A stretch of 64,000 nt of DNA from assembly GCF_007565055.1 (NCBI RefSeq), contig NC_044567.1, positions 52,228,260 to 52,292,259 on the forward strand, written 5' to 3'. Shown here piece after piece: positions 23,119 through 35,534 of the stretch. Positions within the stretch are counted from its first letter, which is position 1, and every line of letters starts with the position of its first letter. The translations under genes and the position numbers were made by a program. Origin of the DNA: Rhinopithecus roxellana (Eukaryota > Chordata > Mammalia > Primates > Cercopithecidae). Under the pieces are notes generated by a model. It saw only the letters and a program-made list of their open reading frames with translations, was not told where the DNA came from and ran no database searches.

Positions 23119-23317
23119 CTGCAAGACAGCGTGAGACCCCTCTCTGCAGTGCCTTCTCCTCTTCCCCTCATTAGGCTCAAGCAATCCACATGGCCCCAAC
23201 CCACCCTGCTGCAGGCTTCTCCGGCTCCTTTCCTGACCCTGAGGCTGCTGGGATGCTCTCTGGGTCCTGGAGGAGGTTGATCCCTCCCCCGATCCTGGCG
23301 GCAACTTCCCAAGGCCT

Positions 23318-23362
23318 TGGAGCTGGAAACAGGAGCTGGAAACAGGAGCTGGAAATGTGAGC
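23318..23362. repeat. Tandem 15-bp repeat (3 units)
   Basis: ggagctggaaaca is repeated three times, with the last copy diverged (gagctggaaatgt). Confidence 0.85.
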
Positions 23363-23529
23363 TGGGCCTTCTTCTTGTCTCCACTTGCTAGGGCTGTAAT
23401 TGGGAGAGCGCTGGAGATGGGCTGATGGGTGAATGGACAGATAAACAGACAGCGCCCCAGGGAGCATGTCCCTGGGCATACTGAACTGGGCCCTTTCTCC
23501 ATGGAGAAGCCTTTCTGGGTGAGCGTTTA

Positions 23530-23880
23530 CAGTCGTCCCTTGGTATCCGTGGGGGACTGGTTCCAGGATCCCCCACAGATACCAAAATCCACGGATGTCC
23601 GAGTGTCTGACATAAGATGGCCCCGCATTTGCATATAACCTATGCACATCCTCCTGTACAATTAGAGTCATCTCTAGATTACTTATAATACCAAATACAA
23701 TATAGATGCCATGTAGATGGGTGTTATACTGTATTGTTTAGGGAATAATGACAAGATAAAGTGGCTGCTGAGGTTCAGTATAGATGCAACTATCCACTTT
23801 CTTTTCTGAGTATTTTACAGCCGCTGTTGGTTGAATCCACAGGTATAGGGCACATGACACAGAGGGCCCACTGTGGTTTG
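23530..23880 (+). mobile_element. MER2-type (TcMar-Tigger) DNA transposon fossil
   Basis: It starts cagtcgtcccttggtatccg and ends with the inverted terminal part (acagagggcccactgt). The interior contains 'gcatttgcatataacctatgcac' and 'atactgtattgtttagggaataatgacaag'. The length of about 350 bp fits non-autonomous MER2. It sits in the TACI relic intron. Confidence 0.85.
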
Positions 23881-24239
23881 AGAGTAGGACAGGCGACGTC
23901 ACACTGGGACCCAGGACTGCAGGTGCCACCAGGTGGGCCCTGGGCATCAGGGCACCTGGCCGCCCTGTGACTCAGGACTTGTGCCTCCAGGTTTGGATGC
24001 CAGAGACAGGCCTAGCCCAGGAAAAAGCCCTCCCCTTGGAAGTTCTCCTTATCCCAAAAGCTCTTCCCTGTCCCTGGAGCTGGGCATCCTCTAGGCACTG
24101 CGTGGAAGGACAGATGAGCCAGATTTAAGATGACATGTTGAGAAGAGTGAGTCCCACTTTGTGCCGGGCACTTTCCCTACAGCACCCTCCTCATCCTCCC
24201 GCTCTGATGGTGGACAACTACCCCTATTAAAAAAATTGA

Positions 24240-24537
24240 GGCTGGACGCGGTGGCTCATACCTGTAATCCCAGCACTTTGGGAGGCTGAGGCGGGTGGAT
24301 CACGAGGTCAAGAGATCGAGACCATTCCGGCCAACATGGTGAAACCCCGTCGCTACTAAAAATACAAAAATTAGTTGGGCATGGTGGCAGGCACCTGTAG
24401 TCCCAGCTACTCAGGAGGCTGAGGCAGGAGAATCTCTTGAACCCGGGAGGCAAAGGTTGCAGTGAGCCGAGATCGCGCCACTACACTCCAGCCTGGTGAC
24501 AGAGTGAGACTCCGTCTCAAAAAAAAAAAAAAAAAAA
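24240..24537 (+). mobile_element. Alu, sense (first of a tandem pair)
   Basis: The element is full length with an A tail and is directly followed by a second Alu, a typical A-tail-targeted tandem insertion. Confidence 0.95.
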
Positions 24538-24848
24538 GGCTGGGCGCGGTGGCTCAAGCCTGTAATCCCAGCACTTTGGGATGCTGAGATGAGCGGATCA
24601 TGAGGTCAGGAGATCGAGACCATCCTGGCTAACACGGTGAAATCCCGTCTCTACTAAAAAAATACAAAAACCTAGCCAGGTGAGGTGACGGGCACCTGTA
24701 GTCCCAGCTACTCGGGAGGCTGAGGCAGGAGAATGATGTAAACCCGGGAGGCGGAGCTTGCAGTGAGCTGAGATCCGGCCACTGCACTCCAGCCTGGGCG
24801 ACAGAGCAAGACTCCATCTCAAAAAAAAAGAAAAGAAAAAAGAAAAAA
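24538..24848 (+). mobile_element. AluY-type, sense (second of a tandem pair)
   Basis: The copy starts ggctgggcgcggtggctcaa and carries the 'ctcaagcctg' monkey AluY variant. Its A tail is interrupted (aaaagaaaagaaaaaag). Confidence 0.95.
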
Positions 24849-25400
24849 AGAATTGAGACAGAATTTGTATAGCATCAAATTTGCCATTTTAAAGTATACA
24901 ACACATCACAGGGTTGTGCAGCCATGGCCACTAATCTGAGACCATTTTTATCCCAAACAGAAACCCTGTCTCATCAGCAGTAGCTCCCCATCCCCTCTCC
25001 TCAGCCCTTGGCAACCGCTCATCTCCTTTCTGTCTCGATGGATTTGCCTATTGTGGACATTTCATATTATTGAAATGGTCTTTTGTGCCTGGCTCCTTGC
25101 ACTTGGCTTCGTGTTTTCAGGGTTCACCACGTCCTGCCATGCAGTGTATTAGACCTTCGTTCCTCTTTAGGCGGAATGGACAGACCACATCTGTTACGCA
25201 TTCATCAGGGAAAGGGAATTTGGGTTGCTTCCACTTCCTGGCTATTGTGAATGAAGCTGCTGTGAACATTCACATCCACATGTTTGTGTGGACGGATGTT
25301 TTCTGTTTTCTCGGGTGTATACCTAGGAGAAGAATGGCTGGGTCACATGATAACTCTGTTTCATTTTTGGAGGACCTGCTGGACTGTGTTGTACAGCATC
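24849..25400 (-). mobile_element. Old L1 3' region, antisense
   Basis: Recognisable phrases are 'tgccattttaaagtataca', 'ctcagcccttggcaaccgctc', 'tggatttgcctattgtggacatttcatat' and 'gtatacctaggagaagaatgg'. This is the well-known antisense 3' part of old mammalian L1. Confidence 0.85.
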
Positions 25401-26580
25401 CGTCGTTCACACTCCATTTTACAGATGACAAAACTGAGTCTTTAAGATATTGTTCCCAGTCTCAGAGTTGCACCTGGGGGCCGGTCTGACCAACTCTGAG
25501 GTGGGTGTTTCAAGCCACACAGCGGCCCCAAGGCTGGTGCTGCCTCTCTTCCTCACACACGCTCTTAGATTCAGGAATCTCATAGTGACAGAGCTGCCAG
25601 GACTCTTAGGGGTCATCAGTGTCACTCTGACATTTACGGGGGGGGGGAGATGGGAACTTGGGGTGAGTTAGTGTCACTCCACCAGCCGGTGGCTTCCTTC
25701 ATGTCCGGTGCGAGAGCTCAGAGAGGCCTAAAGGAGGAAAGCAAAGCTCCCAGGACCAGCAAACTTGGTGCCACACATCCAAGGCTTACTTGCTCCTACT
25801 TACCTCTGGAATCAAACACAAACTATGCCCTGGAAGCATGAGCAGGGGAGATGCTGCCAGCCCTCAGAGCACAGACAGAACACCAGGCTACAAGATGTTA
25901 CTAAGTGAAAATGAACTGGATTGATTTAGGAAGACTAAACATGTGCACACATTTCAAATGTTTCAATGTGAGATTCTGAAACCCAGACCACACTAGAGGC
26001 TGCGGTAGCGAGTGTTGAGAGACCACGCCCAGAGCACGGTCACACAACGTCACGCCCTTGTGGACTACCTGGGACTCATTCCAGGAGAGTGCCGTGGGAG
26101 TGAGGCTGTGCCACCCTGGGCCTCCACCTCAAGAAGGCCTGACACCCTTGGTTTTTGCTCCCTTAGGAGCTTTGAGCACCACTCAGGTCGTCCAGGTGGA
26201 GAGGCCCCATGAAGAGGGACAGGTTCTGAGATCACCTGGAGGACAAGCGAGTCCTGACCATAGCAGCATCAGAGCCAAGCCTCCAATGGCTCCATCCCCA
26301 GGACCATCTGCTCAAGAGACCCCAAGCAAGAGCAGCAGAAGATGCACCCAGCTGAGCCCCGCTGCCCCACAGAGCCATGCAAGGCCACATGATGGTCATT
26401 TTTAGGGCACTGAGTTTGAATGACCAGAACAGAAGCTCACTGCTCTTGAGGACATGAAGAAGGTGCCCCAGCTTCTCATTCCTCTCTGCCCAGGCCAATG
26501 ATCCGAGGCTTTCTGTGGAAAATGAAACATAGCTTCTGCCTGGACCCTAGGATACACATGTGATTCAAAATCCCTAGCCT
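25401..26580. other. TACI relic intron, no recognised feature
   Basis: The sequence is unique and GC-moderate, with a short G run (ggggggggg at about 25641). No exon, RNA or repeat was recognised. Confidence 0.5.
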
Positions 26581-27050
26581 AAGAAAATCAATGCAAATTA
26601 GAACTAAGAAAAATACCACTTTCTACCTGTCACGCCAGGAGCACAGGCACCTTGCATATTGGTGGTGGGGTGGACTCTCGAGGGCCATTTGGAACCACCC
26701 CCCACCATTTACAACATGCCTCCCTGGCTCCCCTTGCTGCATCAGCTTCACTTCTAGGGCTGCATCTCCCCTAGCACACAAATCGTATTCCTCCAACATT
26801 GTTCAGGTTGCAAAAGACTGGATCCAGCCTAGCCTTCCATCTACAGGAGATGAAGGGTTAAATGCAGCATGGCACACTCCCGAGAGGGAATACCACACAG
26901 TCACTCCAGCCAATGAGACAGGGCCATGTGTCCTAAGAGGGAACATCCCCAAGAGATGTGGGGTGAGAATAGCCAGGCAGGCACTCTGATGCCACCCCAG
27001 TGGAAGGCAGACAAGGAGCTGTAAATAAGCCTCATTTGAGATTATGTAAG
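26580..27050 (+). mobile_element. Probable old L1 fragment, sense
   Basis: Phrases such as 'caatgcaaattagaactaag', 'ttgcatattggtgg', 'attgttcaggttgcaaaagactgg' and 'gaagggttaaatgcagcatgg' follow the order of the sense 3' end of old L1. It is strongly diverged. Confidence 0.6.
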
Positions 27051-29740
27051 AAAGGACAGGCGGGAACCCACGGCATGGAGAGGCCCTGCCCTGTGGCTCA
27101 CTGTCTACTGTTCCCCAGGCCCAAAGTGTCCTAGTCGCAAGCTTTTGCCAAAAAATAAAAATTAAAAAAAATTGCTCATTCTCTAGACTTGTCTGAAAAT
27201 CAAGTCCAGGGGAAAGCGTCCCAGAGGCGCAGCTTGCAGGTCTTACCACCAGGAGGCAGCACACACAGTTTCCGAGGCCTTGGGACCAGGCGGGCTGGCA
27301 CAAAGTTTATTTCTACGCTTTTTCTTTTGTTTTTCAAACTGGTTTCAAAGCCGTTTCTCACCCATAAATACTTTCCCTAGCCTGCTGCGGCTCCCAGTGC
27401 AGGCTCGGGTCAGCCCGCTAGGCAGCACTGGGACTTGTCATTTAGGGGTGGGCCTGGTGGGGGACAGGGAGTGGGCAGGAGGGCAGGGGGCTATAGTTCT
27501 GGATGTTTGATTCAGCCGCCTTCGCCTTCAGTGTCTGCATCTGCAGAGTGGGGCCCGATACCCCTCTCTCTCCACAGAGGGGCTTGGCTTTAGCAAAGGT
27601 CCCTGCAAACATGCAGGAGGCGGGGGACCTGGGTAGAAAGTTGTAGCCCGTGGCCATGCACTCACACCTTGGGGGCCCAGCCAGCAAGGGGAGCCTGGAG
27701 GCAAGGTGGGCAGGGGCTGCTGGCCCTCTTGCCCGGCCAAGGTTTCTGCCACCGTCCTCGGGGGTCCTGGGCTGCAGGTCCCCATGATGGTCCCCATTTC
27801 CTGGTCCCTCTGCTCTGCAAGCCTCTCTCCTTCCCTCCCTGTGGTCTTGGTGCCCTGAACGTTCCAGGTGTGTCCCTGACACATGGTGGGCTGCCAGTGC
27901 TTAAGAGGGGTTTTTCTATGTGAGGTACAGCCTCCCTGTGAGGTCATCACAACCTCCAAATGTGCACACCTTCAGGCCTTCCCTGCAGAGGACCCTACGT
28001 CCTCCGGGTGTCTGTGTATGTGCATACACGTGTGTGTGTGTGTACACGTGCGTGTGCGTGCATATCCGCATGTGTGTGCATGCATGCGCAGGTGTATAAG
28101 TTCAGGAAAATGCAGGCGGACAGGCTGGGTTTAAGTCTCCCGTTTGGTGTGTGACCTTTGACTGAAGTGGTTTCCAGAGTGTCACCTCCTTCTCTCCTTT
28201 GGGCCTGGGGTCCCTGGGTCTTTCTGGGGCCACCTCTCTTTAAGGCGAACCTCCATCCTGCTGGTGGTAGGGACACAGACTTCAGCCCCTGTTCCCAGCA
28301 CCCAGATCATGCCCATCAAAACAAAGCCTCCCTGGCCCCCACATCTGACTCCAGCTCCTACCTTTCCCCAGCTTCTTGTGCAGCATCTCCTTAGGGGTGT
28401 TCCTTCGCCCCTGCGACACTGGCCCACCCTCTCCCCTGTGGTTCTGTCCCTGCCTTTGCAGGTCCCTGGACCTTGGCTTCAACCCCAGGAAGCAAAACCG
28501 GAGCGTCTGCTGCCCCCTTGTGAGGGCACATGGTACAGTCAGGACAAAAGCAAAAGCACCCTTCCAACCCAAGATACACAAATGCAATGCAAACCAGGAG
28601 ACCTGCAGCCAGGGCCACCCCATCTAGTTCTAGCACCTGAAATAAGTGACATCTTGAGCAGTTCCTGGAGCAAAAGCAGTGTGACTCCAACACCCGACTC
28701 CCACCCTGGCAGAGCTGAGCTAAGGTCTCAGTGGAGCATTGACTTGAAGCTGCCATCCAGGCAGACTCCTGGGGCCCCTGCTCCTACCAGCCACGGCGCT
28801 GCCTCTGCTTTCAAGGCTACCATGATTCTGTCATGTTGGGGCTCCCTGGCACGTCCTTCCTCCCCGTGAGCGTGGGGCTCTCACTCACCCCATGTCTGGC
28901 CTGACCGTAGTGTGCACTGGCTTCCAACCCCCTGGCATCAATTCTACCACTTCTGATTTCTTCCAGATGGGGCCAGGCCCCCTAGACACCAAGGAGGCCC
29001 TCAAAGGAGGTTCTGTGCTGCTCTTGTCCACCCACACCCCACCCCTGCCACATTTGTATCTGATTAGGTTCTCATGAGCCAGAGTGAAGGGACGGAAAAA
29101 TGATGCATCTAAGCAGGAAAAAAGCAGGGCAGAGGAAGGGTCCAGTTTGTTAGCCTTTGTCAGCCTCCCAGGCAGTGAAACAGGGCTCCAAGGCCACAGC
29201 CCCACCATGCCCCTGGCTGGAGCCACCAAGGGCAACCTCAACTTGGGGGCACCTGAAAATGGCCCTTTATAGCATCCCCTGACCTCCTTGTGGCAGAGCT
29301 GGGGACATATGTAGGCATCTTATGATGTCCCTTCTATGTGTGGTTAAGTGCGACCTTCTAGAACTTTCTTTGTGGACAGCCCTGCTGGAGCTGCTCTGAC
29401 CTCCCCATCTGCTCTTTATCCATGTCTCTGTGGGACCCTCTTCCTCTTCTGACCCCTCAAATGCAGATTATCCCACCTAGGACCTTCCTTTTCTGTCCCT
29501 TTCTCTCCTTACACCTCCCAGTCCCTACACAACCTTTTCCATTTTTGTGACTTCAACTGCCACCTTCTAGGCCAACACAATCTAAACTCTCCAGGTAAAA
29601 GGCTCCCCAGAACTCTGAACCCACATGACTGACCCCAAGGCTGGCATCACCCTCACATGGGGGGAGGGGGCGCGGTTCCTAGCTCAGAGCTCCTGGTCTG
29701 TACAGAGTCCCTGCCCTGGTAGGTGACCCTGTCCCTCACC
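27051..29740. other. TACI relic intron, mostly unique sequence
   Basis: Apart from an alternating CA/TG tract (28011-28092), I recognise nothing. Open frames of 140-200 codons occur on both strands but overlap each other and resemble no family. Confidence 0.5.
28011..28092. repeat. Alternating purine-pyrimidine (TG/CA) tract
   Basis: About 80 bases of mixed TG, CA, CG and TA steps (gtgtgtgtgtgtacacgtgc and gcatgtgtgtgcatgcatgc) form an imperfect microsatellite. Confidence 0.85.
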
Positions 29741-29744
29741 CTAT

Positions 29745-30240
29745 GCAGTGAGCTGAATGGTGCCCCCTTGCTCAATGATATGCCCCCTACAAATGTGACC
29801 TTATTTGGATAAAAGATTCTTTGCAGACATATGAATACAAGGATCTGGAAATGAGAACATCCTGGATTAGGGTGGGCCCCAGATCCAGTGACAAGTGTCC
29901 TATACGAGAAGAGAAGGCAGAAGACACAGGCACGGGAGAGAAGCCATGTGAAGACAGAGGCAGAGATGGGAGTGAAGGGGCCACCAGCCCAGGAAGCCTG
30001 GGGCAGCCACCGGAAGCTGGAGGAGGAAGGGAAGGATCTGCCCCTGGGCTTTCAGAGGGAGTGGGGTGCTGCTGACCGTGGAATCTGCCTGGAATGGGGC
30101 GCTGCTGACCATGGAATCTGACTGGAGTGAGCCCTGCTGATGTGGAATCTGACTGGAGTGGGGTCTTGCTGATGTGGAATCTGACGTCTGGCCTCCAGTC
30201 TGGAGAGAATCGGTCAGTGTTATTTTAAGCACCCAGCATG
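29745..30240 (+). mobile_element. Old LTR-type repeat, sense (MLT1-like), with internal tandem repeat
   Basis: 'gaatggtgcccccttg...aaatgtgaccttatttggataaaag...ctttgcagacata...ctggattagggtgggcccc...gaagacagaggcagagatgg' follows a widespread old LTR-like consensus. It ends 'tggcctccagtctggagaga...ttttaagcaccca'. The family name is uncertain. Confidence 0.6.
30058..30186. repeat. Degenerate tandem repeat, about 31-35 bp x 4
   Basis: Four units contain 'gctgctgacc/tg...tggaatctgactggagtgggg'. The units shorten along the array. It appears to be a local expansion inside the old LTR-like repeat. Confidence 0.85.
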
Positions 30241-31460
30241 TGAACACTGTCACAGCCGCAGGAAGCGAATACAGCCTGTTCCAGGGCGGCACCCACCCAA
30301 CCAGGGTAGTGGACCCTTGAGTCCCGGGTGTGGTTCTGTACTTCGCAAACCCCAAGTCACTGAGGCTCCACAAGAGCCCTGTGAGAGCCATTATGATCAC
30401 TACAGGGCCTCTCCCTCCAGTTCTAATCTCATGCCAATGCACTGTTCCTCCATCCCCCTTCCAGGTCCTTGTCATCTCTGGTTCCCATTATTGCCAGAAA
30501 CAGCCTTTCACCAGGCCCCTGCTGCCATCACCACCATCCAGGAGCAACAGGGTGCTCTCCCAACAGCCCTGCTCTGACCTCTCTTCCCGTGGCCGCCCCT
30601 ACCGCCAGCAGGACATCGGCCTCCCAGCCTGGCACGTGGAGTCGTCACCTGGTCCCTCCTGATGCCATCTCTAGCCGCCCCTGAATGCTTACTCTTCCCA
30701 ACTCAGTCCTCTGCAGCCCCCACATGGAGAGACAAGGTTGTGCCCTTGGTGCTCCTCCTACCCCTCTGCCGGGCAAATGAGTAGCCCCACTCACTGGGGC
30801 AGGCTCCGTCCCCTCAGGGAGAGGCAGACGCTCCCTGCACCTGCCTGCAAGCCTGGACAGGGAGCTCCTGTGTCAGCCTGGAGTCGTCGTCGCAACAGAA
30901 CCCCAGGCCAGTCAACTCTCCTGATCAACATCTCAAGCCATTTTCAGTCCAGCTTGGGAGCCTGCCCTTGCTCTCCCCACGAAGCCCCATGTGTGAGCAA
31001 CAGGTGGATTTTATTAAATGTTCATAATACATGTGAATCCCTAGTAAATATTTGGAAATTACTGAAAAAACATATTGATTCTACCCATCCATGAACATGG
31101 GATGTCTCCCTTTGTTGGTGTCATCTGTGATTTCTTTCAGCAGTGTTTGTAGTTTTCCTTGTAGAGGTCTTTCACAGCCCTCTTGCCGTGTGTGTGGAAG
31201 GTCTTTCTGTGCCCTCTTGGTGAGCGTGTGGAAGTGTCTCCACCTTCAAAGCAGATCTGGGGTGGGGTCCGTCCTGCTTCTGGATGTAGAGTGACCCCCA
31301 CACTCCCACAGGCTGGGAGTCCCAGAGGAAGGGATTTAGCTCAGCCTCCAGCACAGAGAGCCACTCACAGCCTTCCCTGCCCCTAGCAGCACCTGTGAAT
31401 GCTGTTGCCTCTGCCTGGAACCCCCTGTCCCCACCATGTAGTTTCAACATGGTTGCTTTT
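30241..31460. other. TACI relic intron, no recognised feature
   Basis: The sequence is unique, with no repeat or exon that I recognise. Confidence 0.45.
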
Positions 31461-31754
31461 CTTTATTTTTTGACACAGAGTTTTGTTCGTCAGCCAGGCT
31501 GGAATATAATGGCCTGATCTCGGCTCACTGCAACCTCCGCCTCCTGGGTTCAAGTGATTCTCTTGCCTCAGCCTCCCGAGTAGCTGGGATTACAAGTACC
31601 TACCACCACTCCTGGCTAATTTTTGTATTTTTAGTAGAGATGGGGTTTCGCCATGTTGGCTAGGCTGGTCTCGAACTCCTGACCTCAGGTGATCCACCTG
31701 GCTCGACCTCCCAAAGTGCTGGGATTACAGGTGTGAGCCACCACGCCCTGCCCA
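31461..31754 (-). mobile_element. Alu, antisense
   Basis: The element runs from ttttttgacacagagttttg to gtgagccaccacgccctgccc. Confidence 0.93.
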
Positions 31755-32840
31755 TGGTTGCTTTTTGAATGAGCAGTTCCAGCGCACAGAGCTCATGATC
31801 CCCTCAAAATGCATTCTCCCAAATCATCCTCACAGCAACTCCATGAGATGAACAACCTCAGACTCACAGAACCGACAGGCAGTAGCTTGCTCCAGGCCAC
31901 ACACCTAGTAAGGGACATAACTTGGGGTCTGGCTCCACACTCCACACCCCTGCCACAGCCTGCCCTGTCCTCCTTGGGGAAGCCTTCCCCTTCCCCATCT
32001 CACCTGCAGCTGGGTTACATGGCCTCCGTGCACTGAGAGGAATGTGTCACTTGCATGGCTTGTCCACTGTCTGGCCTTCCACAAGATGGTGAACTCCACC
32101 GGTCTGGGACAGGACCTGCCTTGCTCTCTTCCCTCCCCACACACAACAAGCCCACCACAGTTCCAGGTCTCACTAACGAGTGGCAGTCTCAGTGGGATGT
32201 GAGAGAAACCTGGAGTCGGGGTGAGGTGGGGCCTGGCAGGGTTGGAGAGAAAGGACAGCAGAATTCAGGGAGCCCGCGAAGCAGGCAGAGAACAGGTCAG
32301 CCCTTCCACCGTGTACAGCTACACAACTTGGTTACATGGTGTTCTCTGCTCCCTGTCCTCAAATAGGTCTACCTCTGGGTCCCTCCCCTGGCCATGTGGC
32401 TCTGTACTTCCTGTTTTGCAATCCACAGCAAGCTCCCCTCCTGCCCCACCAGCCCATGCAGGCATCAGAGGTCAGAACAGAACAGACCTTAGCCCTGGGC
32501 CCCTGGAGAAACACTGGGCAGGGCAGTGCACAGCAACAGTCACACAGCCACCAAAAGCTGAGCCATGGCACAAGTGTGGCAGCTGATGCGGGGTGTGGCG
32601 TGGTAATGCCGACCCCACTGGCACCAACATGTCCTCACACAGCCCCCTCGCTCACAGCCTGGGGCTCCATTACCCGGAGCCAAGATGAAGATCTGAGGTT
32701 CTGCCCAGTGACCTCGGGGAAGGGGGCTTAGCTGATGGTCACGCACGGGAAGTGGCTAACCTTGTCCCAGGGGTGATAGCTCACATTCAAGGAACAATAG
32801 CTCTGTGGATGCCACTGGGTCATTTTGCGGTTGCAGAGGG
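31755..32840. other. TACI relic intron, mostly unique sequence
   Basis: A possible L2-like scrap ('ccacaagatggtgaactcca...gggacaggacctgcctt') lies at about 32.08 kb. Nothing else was recognised. Confidence 0.4.
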
Positions 32841-33010
32841 GACAGACTTTGGAATCCATAGACTGTGCTCAAATCTCAACTCAGCTGTGCATTCTCTGTG
32901 TGACTGTCAGCGAGTCACTCCAAATTTGAGACTCAAGTCTCTTGATCTGTGAGGTGGGTAGGGATGACCCAAAGTGGAATCCATTGCATTGGAGGTGGGC
33001 AGGTGGCCAG
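32841..33010 (+). mobile_element. MIR SINE fossil, sense
   Basis: 'gacagactttggaatccatagactg...tcaaatctcaactcagctgtg...gtgtgactgtcagcgagtcac...ctcttgatctgtgaggtggg' follows the MIR consensus. Confidence 0.8.
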
Positions 33011-33189
33011 ACACCAGGGCGGCAGGCATGGCCACTTGCATCTGTGGCTGGGCTCTTCAGACCCTCTGTATCCACACTCCCTGCATGTGAATCTGCGCTT
33101 CCCCTCAGGAGAGGCTGTGCTAGAGTAAAATCCAGGTAGTGAACATAATACCTGATTGGTAGTTTTTCAGCCCTTGGCCCCTCCCTGCC

Positions 33190-34375
33190 TCCACCCCAGT
33201 AGGCCCCAGTGTCTGTTGCTCCTGTCTTTATGTCCATCTGTACACAATGCTTACGGTTCCGTTTGTAAGTGAGAACATGCGGTATTTGGTTTTCTGTTCC
33301 TGCGTTAATTCACTTGGGACAATGGCCTCCAGCTGCATCCATGTTGCTGCAAGAAACATAATTTTTTTTTCTTTTCATGGCTATGTAGTATTCCATGGTG
33401 TATATGTACCATATTTTCTTTATCCAATCCACTATTGATGGGCCCCTCGGTTGATTCCATGTCTTTGCTATTGTGAATAGTGCTGTGACGAACACACATG
33501 TTATGTGTCCTTTTGGTAGAAGGTTTAATTTTCCTTTGGGTCATACATACCCAGTAATGGGATTGCTGTGCTAAACGGTAACTGTTTTAAGTTCTTTGAG
33601 GAATCTCCAAACTGCTTGCTACAGCAGTTGAACCAACAGTGTATAAAGTGTTCCCTTTTCTCTGTAGCCTCACCAGCATCTGTTGTTTTTTGACTAACAA
33701 CAGCCATTCTTAATGGTGTGAGATGGTCCCTCATTGTGCTTTTGATTTGCATTTCTCTGATAAGTGATGCTGAAATTTTTTCATGTTTATTGGCTGCTTC
33801 TGTGTCTTTTGACAAGTTGTCTGTTCATGTCTTTTGCCCACTTCTTAATGGGGTTGTTGCTTTTTGAATTGTTTGACTTCCTTATAGATTACGGATATTA
33901 GACCTTTGTTGGATGCACAGTTCGCAAACATTTTCTTCCATCCTGTAGGTTGTCTGTTTACACTATTGACTGTGTGTGGGGGGGACGGGGGCGGGTACAG
34001 AAGCTCTTTAGTTTAATTAGGTCTCACCTGGCAATTTTTGTTTTTGTTGCAGTCGCCTTTCATAAATTCTTTCCCAGGGCAGATGTCCAGAATGGTATTT
34101 TCCAGGATTTCTCAAGGATTTGTATAGTTTAGGGTCTTACACTTAAACCTTTTAATCTATCTTGCATCTATGTTCCTCAGGGATATTGGCCTGTAGTTTT
34201 CTTTTTCCGTTGTGTCTTTGCCAGGTTTTCGTATCAGGGTGAAGCTGGCCTTGCAGAATGAGTCAAGCAGGAGTCCCTCCTTGCTATTTTGGAATTAGTT
34301 TCAGTAGAACTGGTACCAGCTCTTCTTTGTGCATCTGGTAGAATCTGGTTGTGAATCCATCAGATTCCATTTAAA
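33190..34375 (-). mobile_element. L1 3' portion, antisense
   Basis: 'aggccccagtgtctgttgct', 'aagtgagaacatgcggtattt', 'catggtgtatatgtaccatat', 'tgggattgctgtgctaaac' and 'ttagacctttgttggatgca' are all antisense L1 ORF2/3'UTR. The 5' end is truncated near 34375. Confidence 0.92.
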
Positions 34376-34477
34376 GGCAAAAGAGCCTTCCTAGGAACGA
34401 GAAGGGAAAAGTTTTACTAAAAAAGTTTGTGTGGTTCATTAGGCATTGCCAGAGGGAAAAAAATTGTAAAAAGAAAA

Positions 34478-34774
34478 GGCCGGGCGCGGTGACTCACATT
34501 TGTGATCCTAGCACTTTGGGAGGCAGAGGCAGGCGGATCACTTGAGGTCAGGAGTTCAAAACCAGCCTGTACAACAAGGCGAAACCCTGTCTCTACCAAA
34601 AATACAAAAATTAGCCAGATGTGGTAGCACGTGCCACTACAACTACTCAGGAGGCTGAGGCAGAATAATTACTTGAGCCCGGGAGGCAGAGGTTGCAGTG
34701 AGCTGAGATCACACCACTGCACTCCAGCCTGGTTGACAGAGTGAGACTCTGTCTTGAAAAAAATAAATAAATAA
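34478..34774 (+). mobile_element. Alu, sense (first of a tandem pair)
   Basis: ggccgggcgcggtgactcac starts a full-length Alu with an (AAAT)n tail, followed directly by another Alu. Confidence 0.95.
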
Positions 34775-34775
34775 T

Positions 34776-35098
34776 GGCCGGGCGCGGTGGCTCACGCCTG
34801 TAATCCCAGCACTTTGGGGGCTGAGACGGGTGGATCACAAGGTCAGAAGATCGAGACCATCATGGCTAACACGGTGAAACCCCGTCTCTAATAAAAATAC
34901 AAAAAATTAGCCGGGCGTGGTGGCGGGCGCCTGTGGTTCCAGCTACTCGGGAGGCTGAGGCAGGAGAATGGCATGAACCCGGGAGGCAGAGGTTGCAGTG
35001 AGCCCAGACTGTGCCACTGCACTCCAGCCTGGGCGACAGAGCAAGACTCCATCTCAAAATAAATAAATAAATAAATAAATAAAATAAAATAAAATAAA
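34776..35098 (+). mobile_element. Alu, sense, with (AAATA)n tail
   Basis: This is a full-length AluY/S-like copy. The tail at 35058-35098 is a run of aaataaat and aaaataaaat units. Confidence 0.95.
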
Positions 35099-35534
35099 GA
35101 ATTAAAAACAAAGAAAACAAAGGCCTTATGGCTGGAGATGACCACTTTGAACATGGTAAGAAAGTTCCTGTTGAGTTGGGCATCTGCTAAATGCCAGGCA
35201 TCGGAAATGATGTAATTAATCCTCCCAGCAAACACCTCTTGGTGCACCTGCCCTGCTCTGTGGCATTAGAAAGGACGGGAGGGGGATGCCATGTGGATCC
35301 ATAAACACTAGAGATGGCATTTGCCCTGCTCTTGGCCTGTCCTGGAGAGACAGCAGGCCTGCCCTTCTCCGGGGGCTGACTACTTCCTTTCCTTGCAGTG
35401 ACTTTCCTGTGATAACATTATTTCCATGAGGCCAGGCCCCAGGCCCAAGGTCCCAAGGGCGGGGCCTGTGTGCCTGATGATGGGGGTTGCCCAGCACCCT
35501 GCTGTCTCTGCTTAGCCTGGTATCTCCTGCTCTC

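Noticed and set aside
22930..23502. 190-codon - strand frame overlapping TACI exon 4.
   Set aside because: It is a shadow in another frame of the TACI exon and its intron. The TACI similarity (LALVYSTLGLCLC) is in the neighbouring frame.
28264..28869. 201-codon + strand frame in the TACI relic intron.
   Set aside because: Low-complexity Pro/Ser-rich peptide, overlapped by open frames on the other strand, with no family resemblance.
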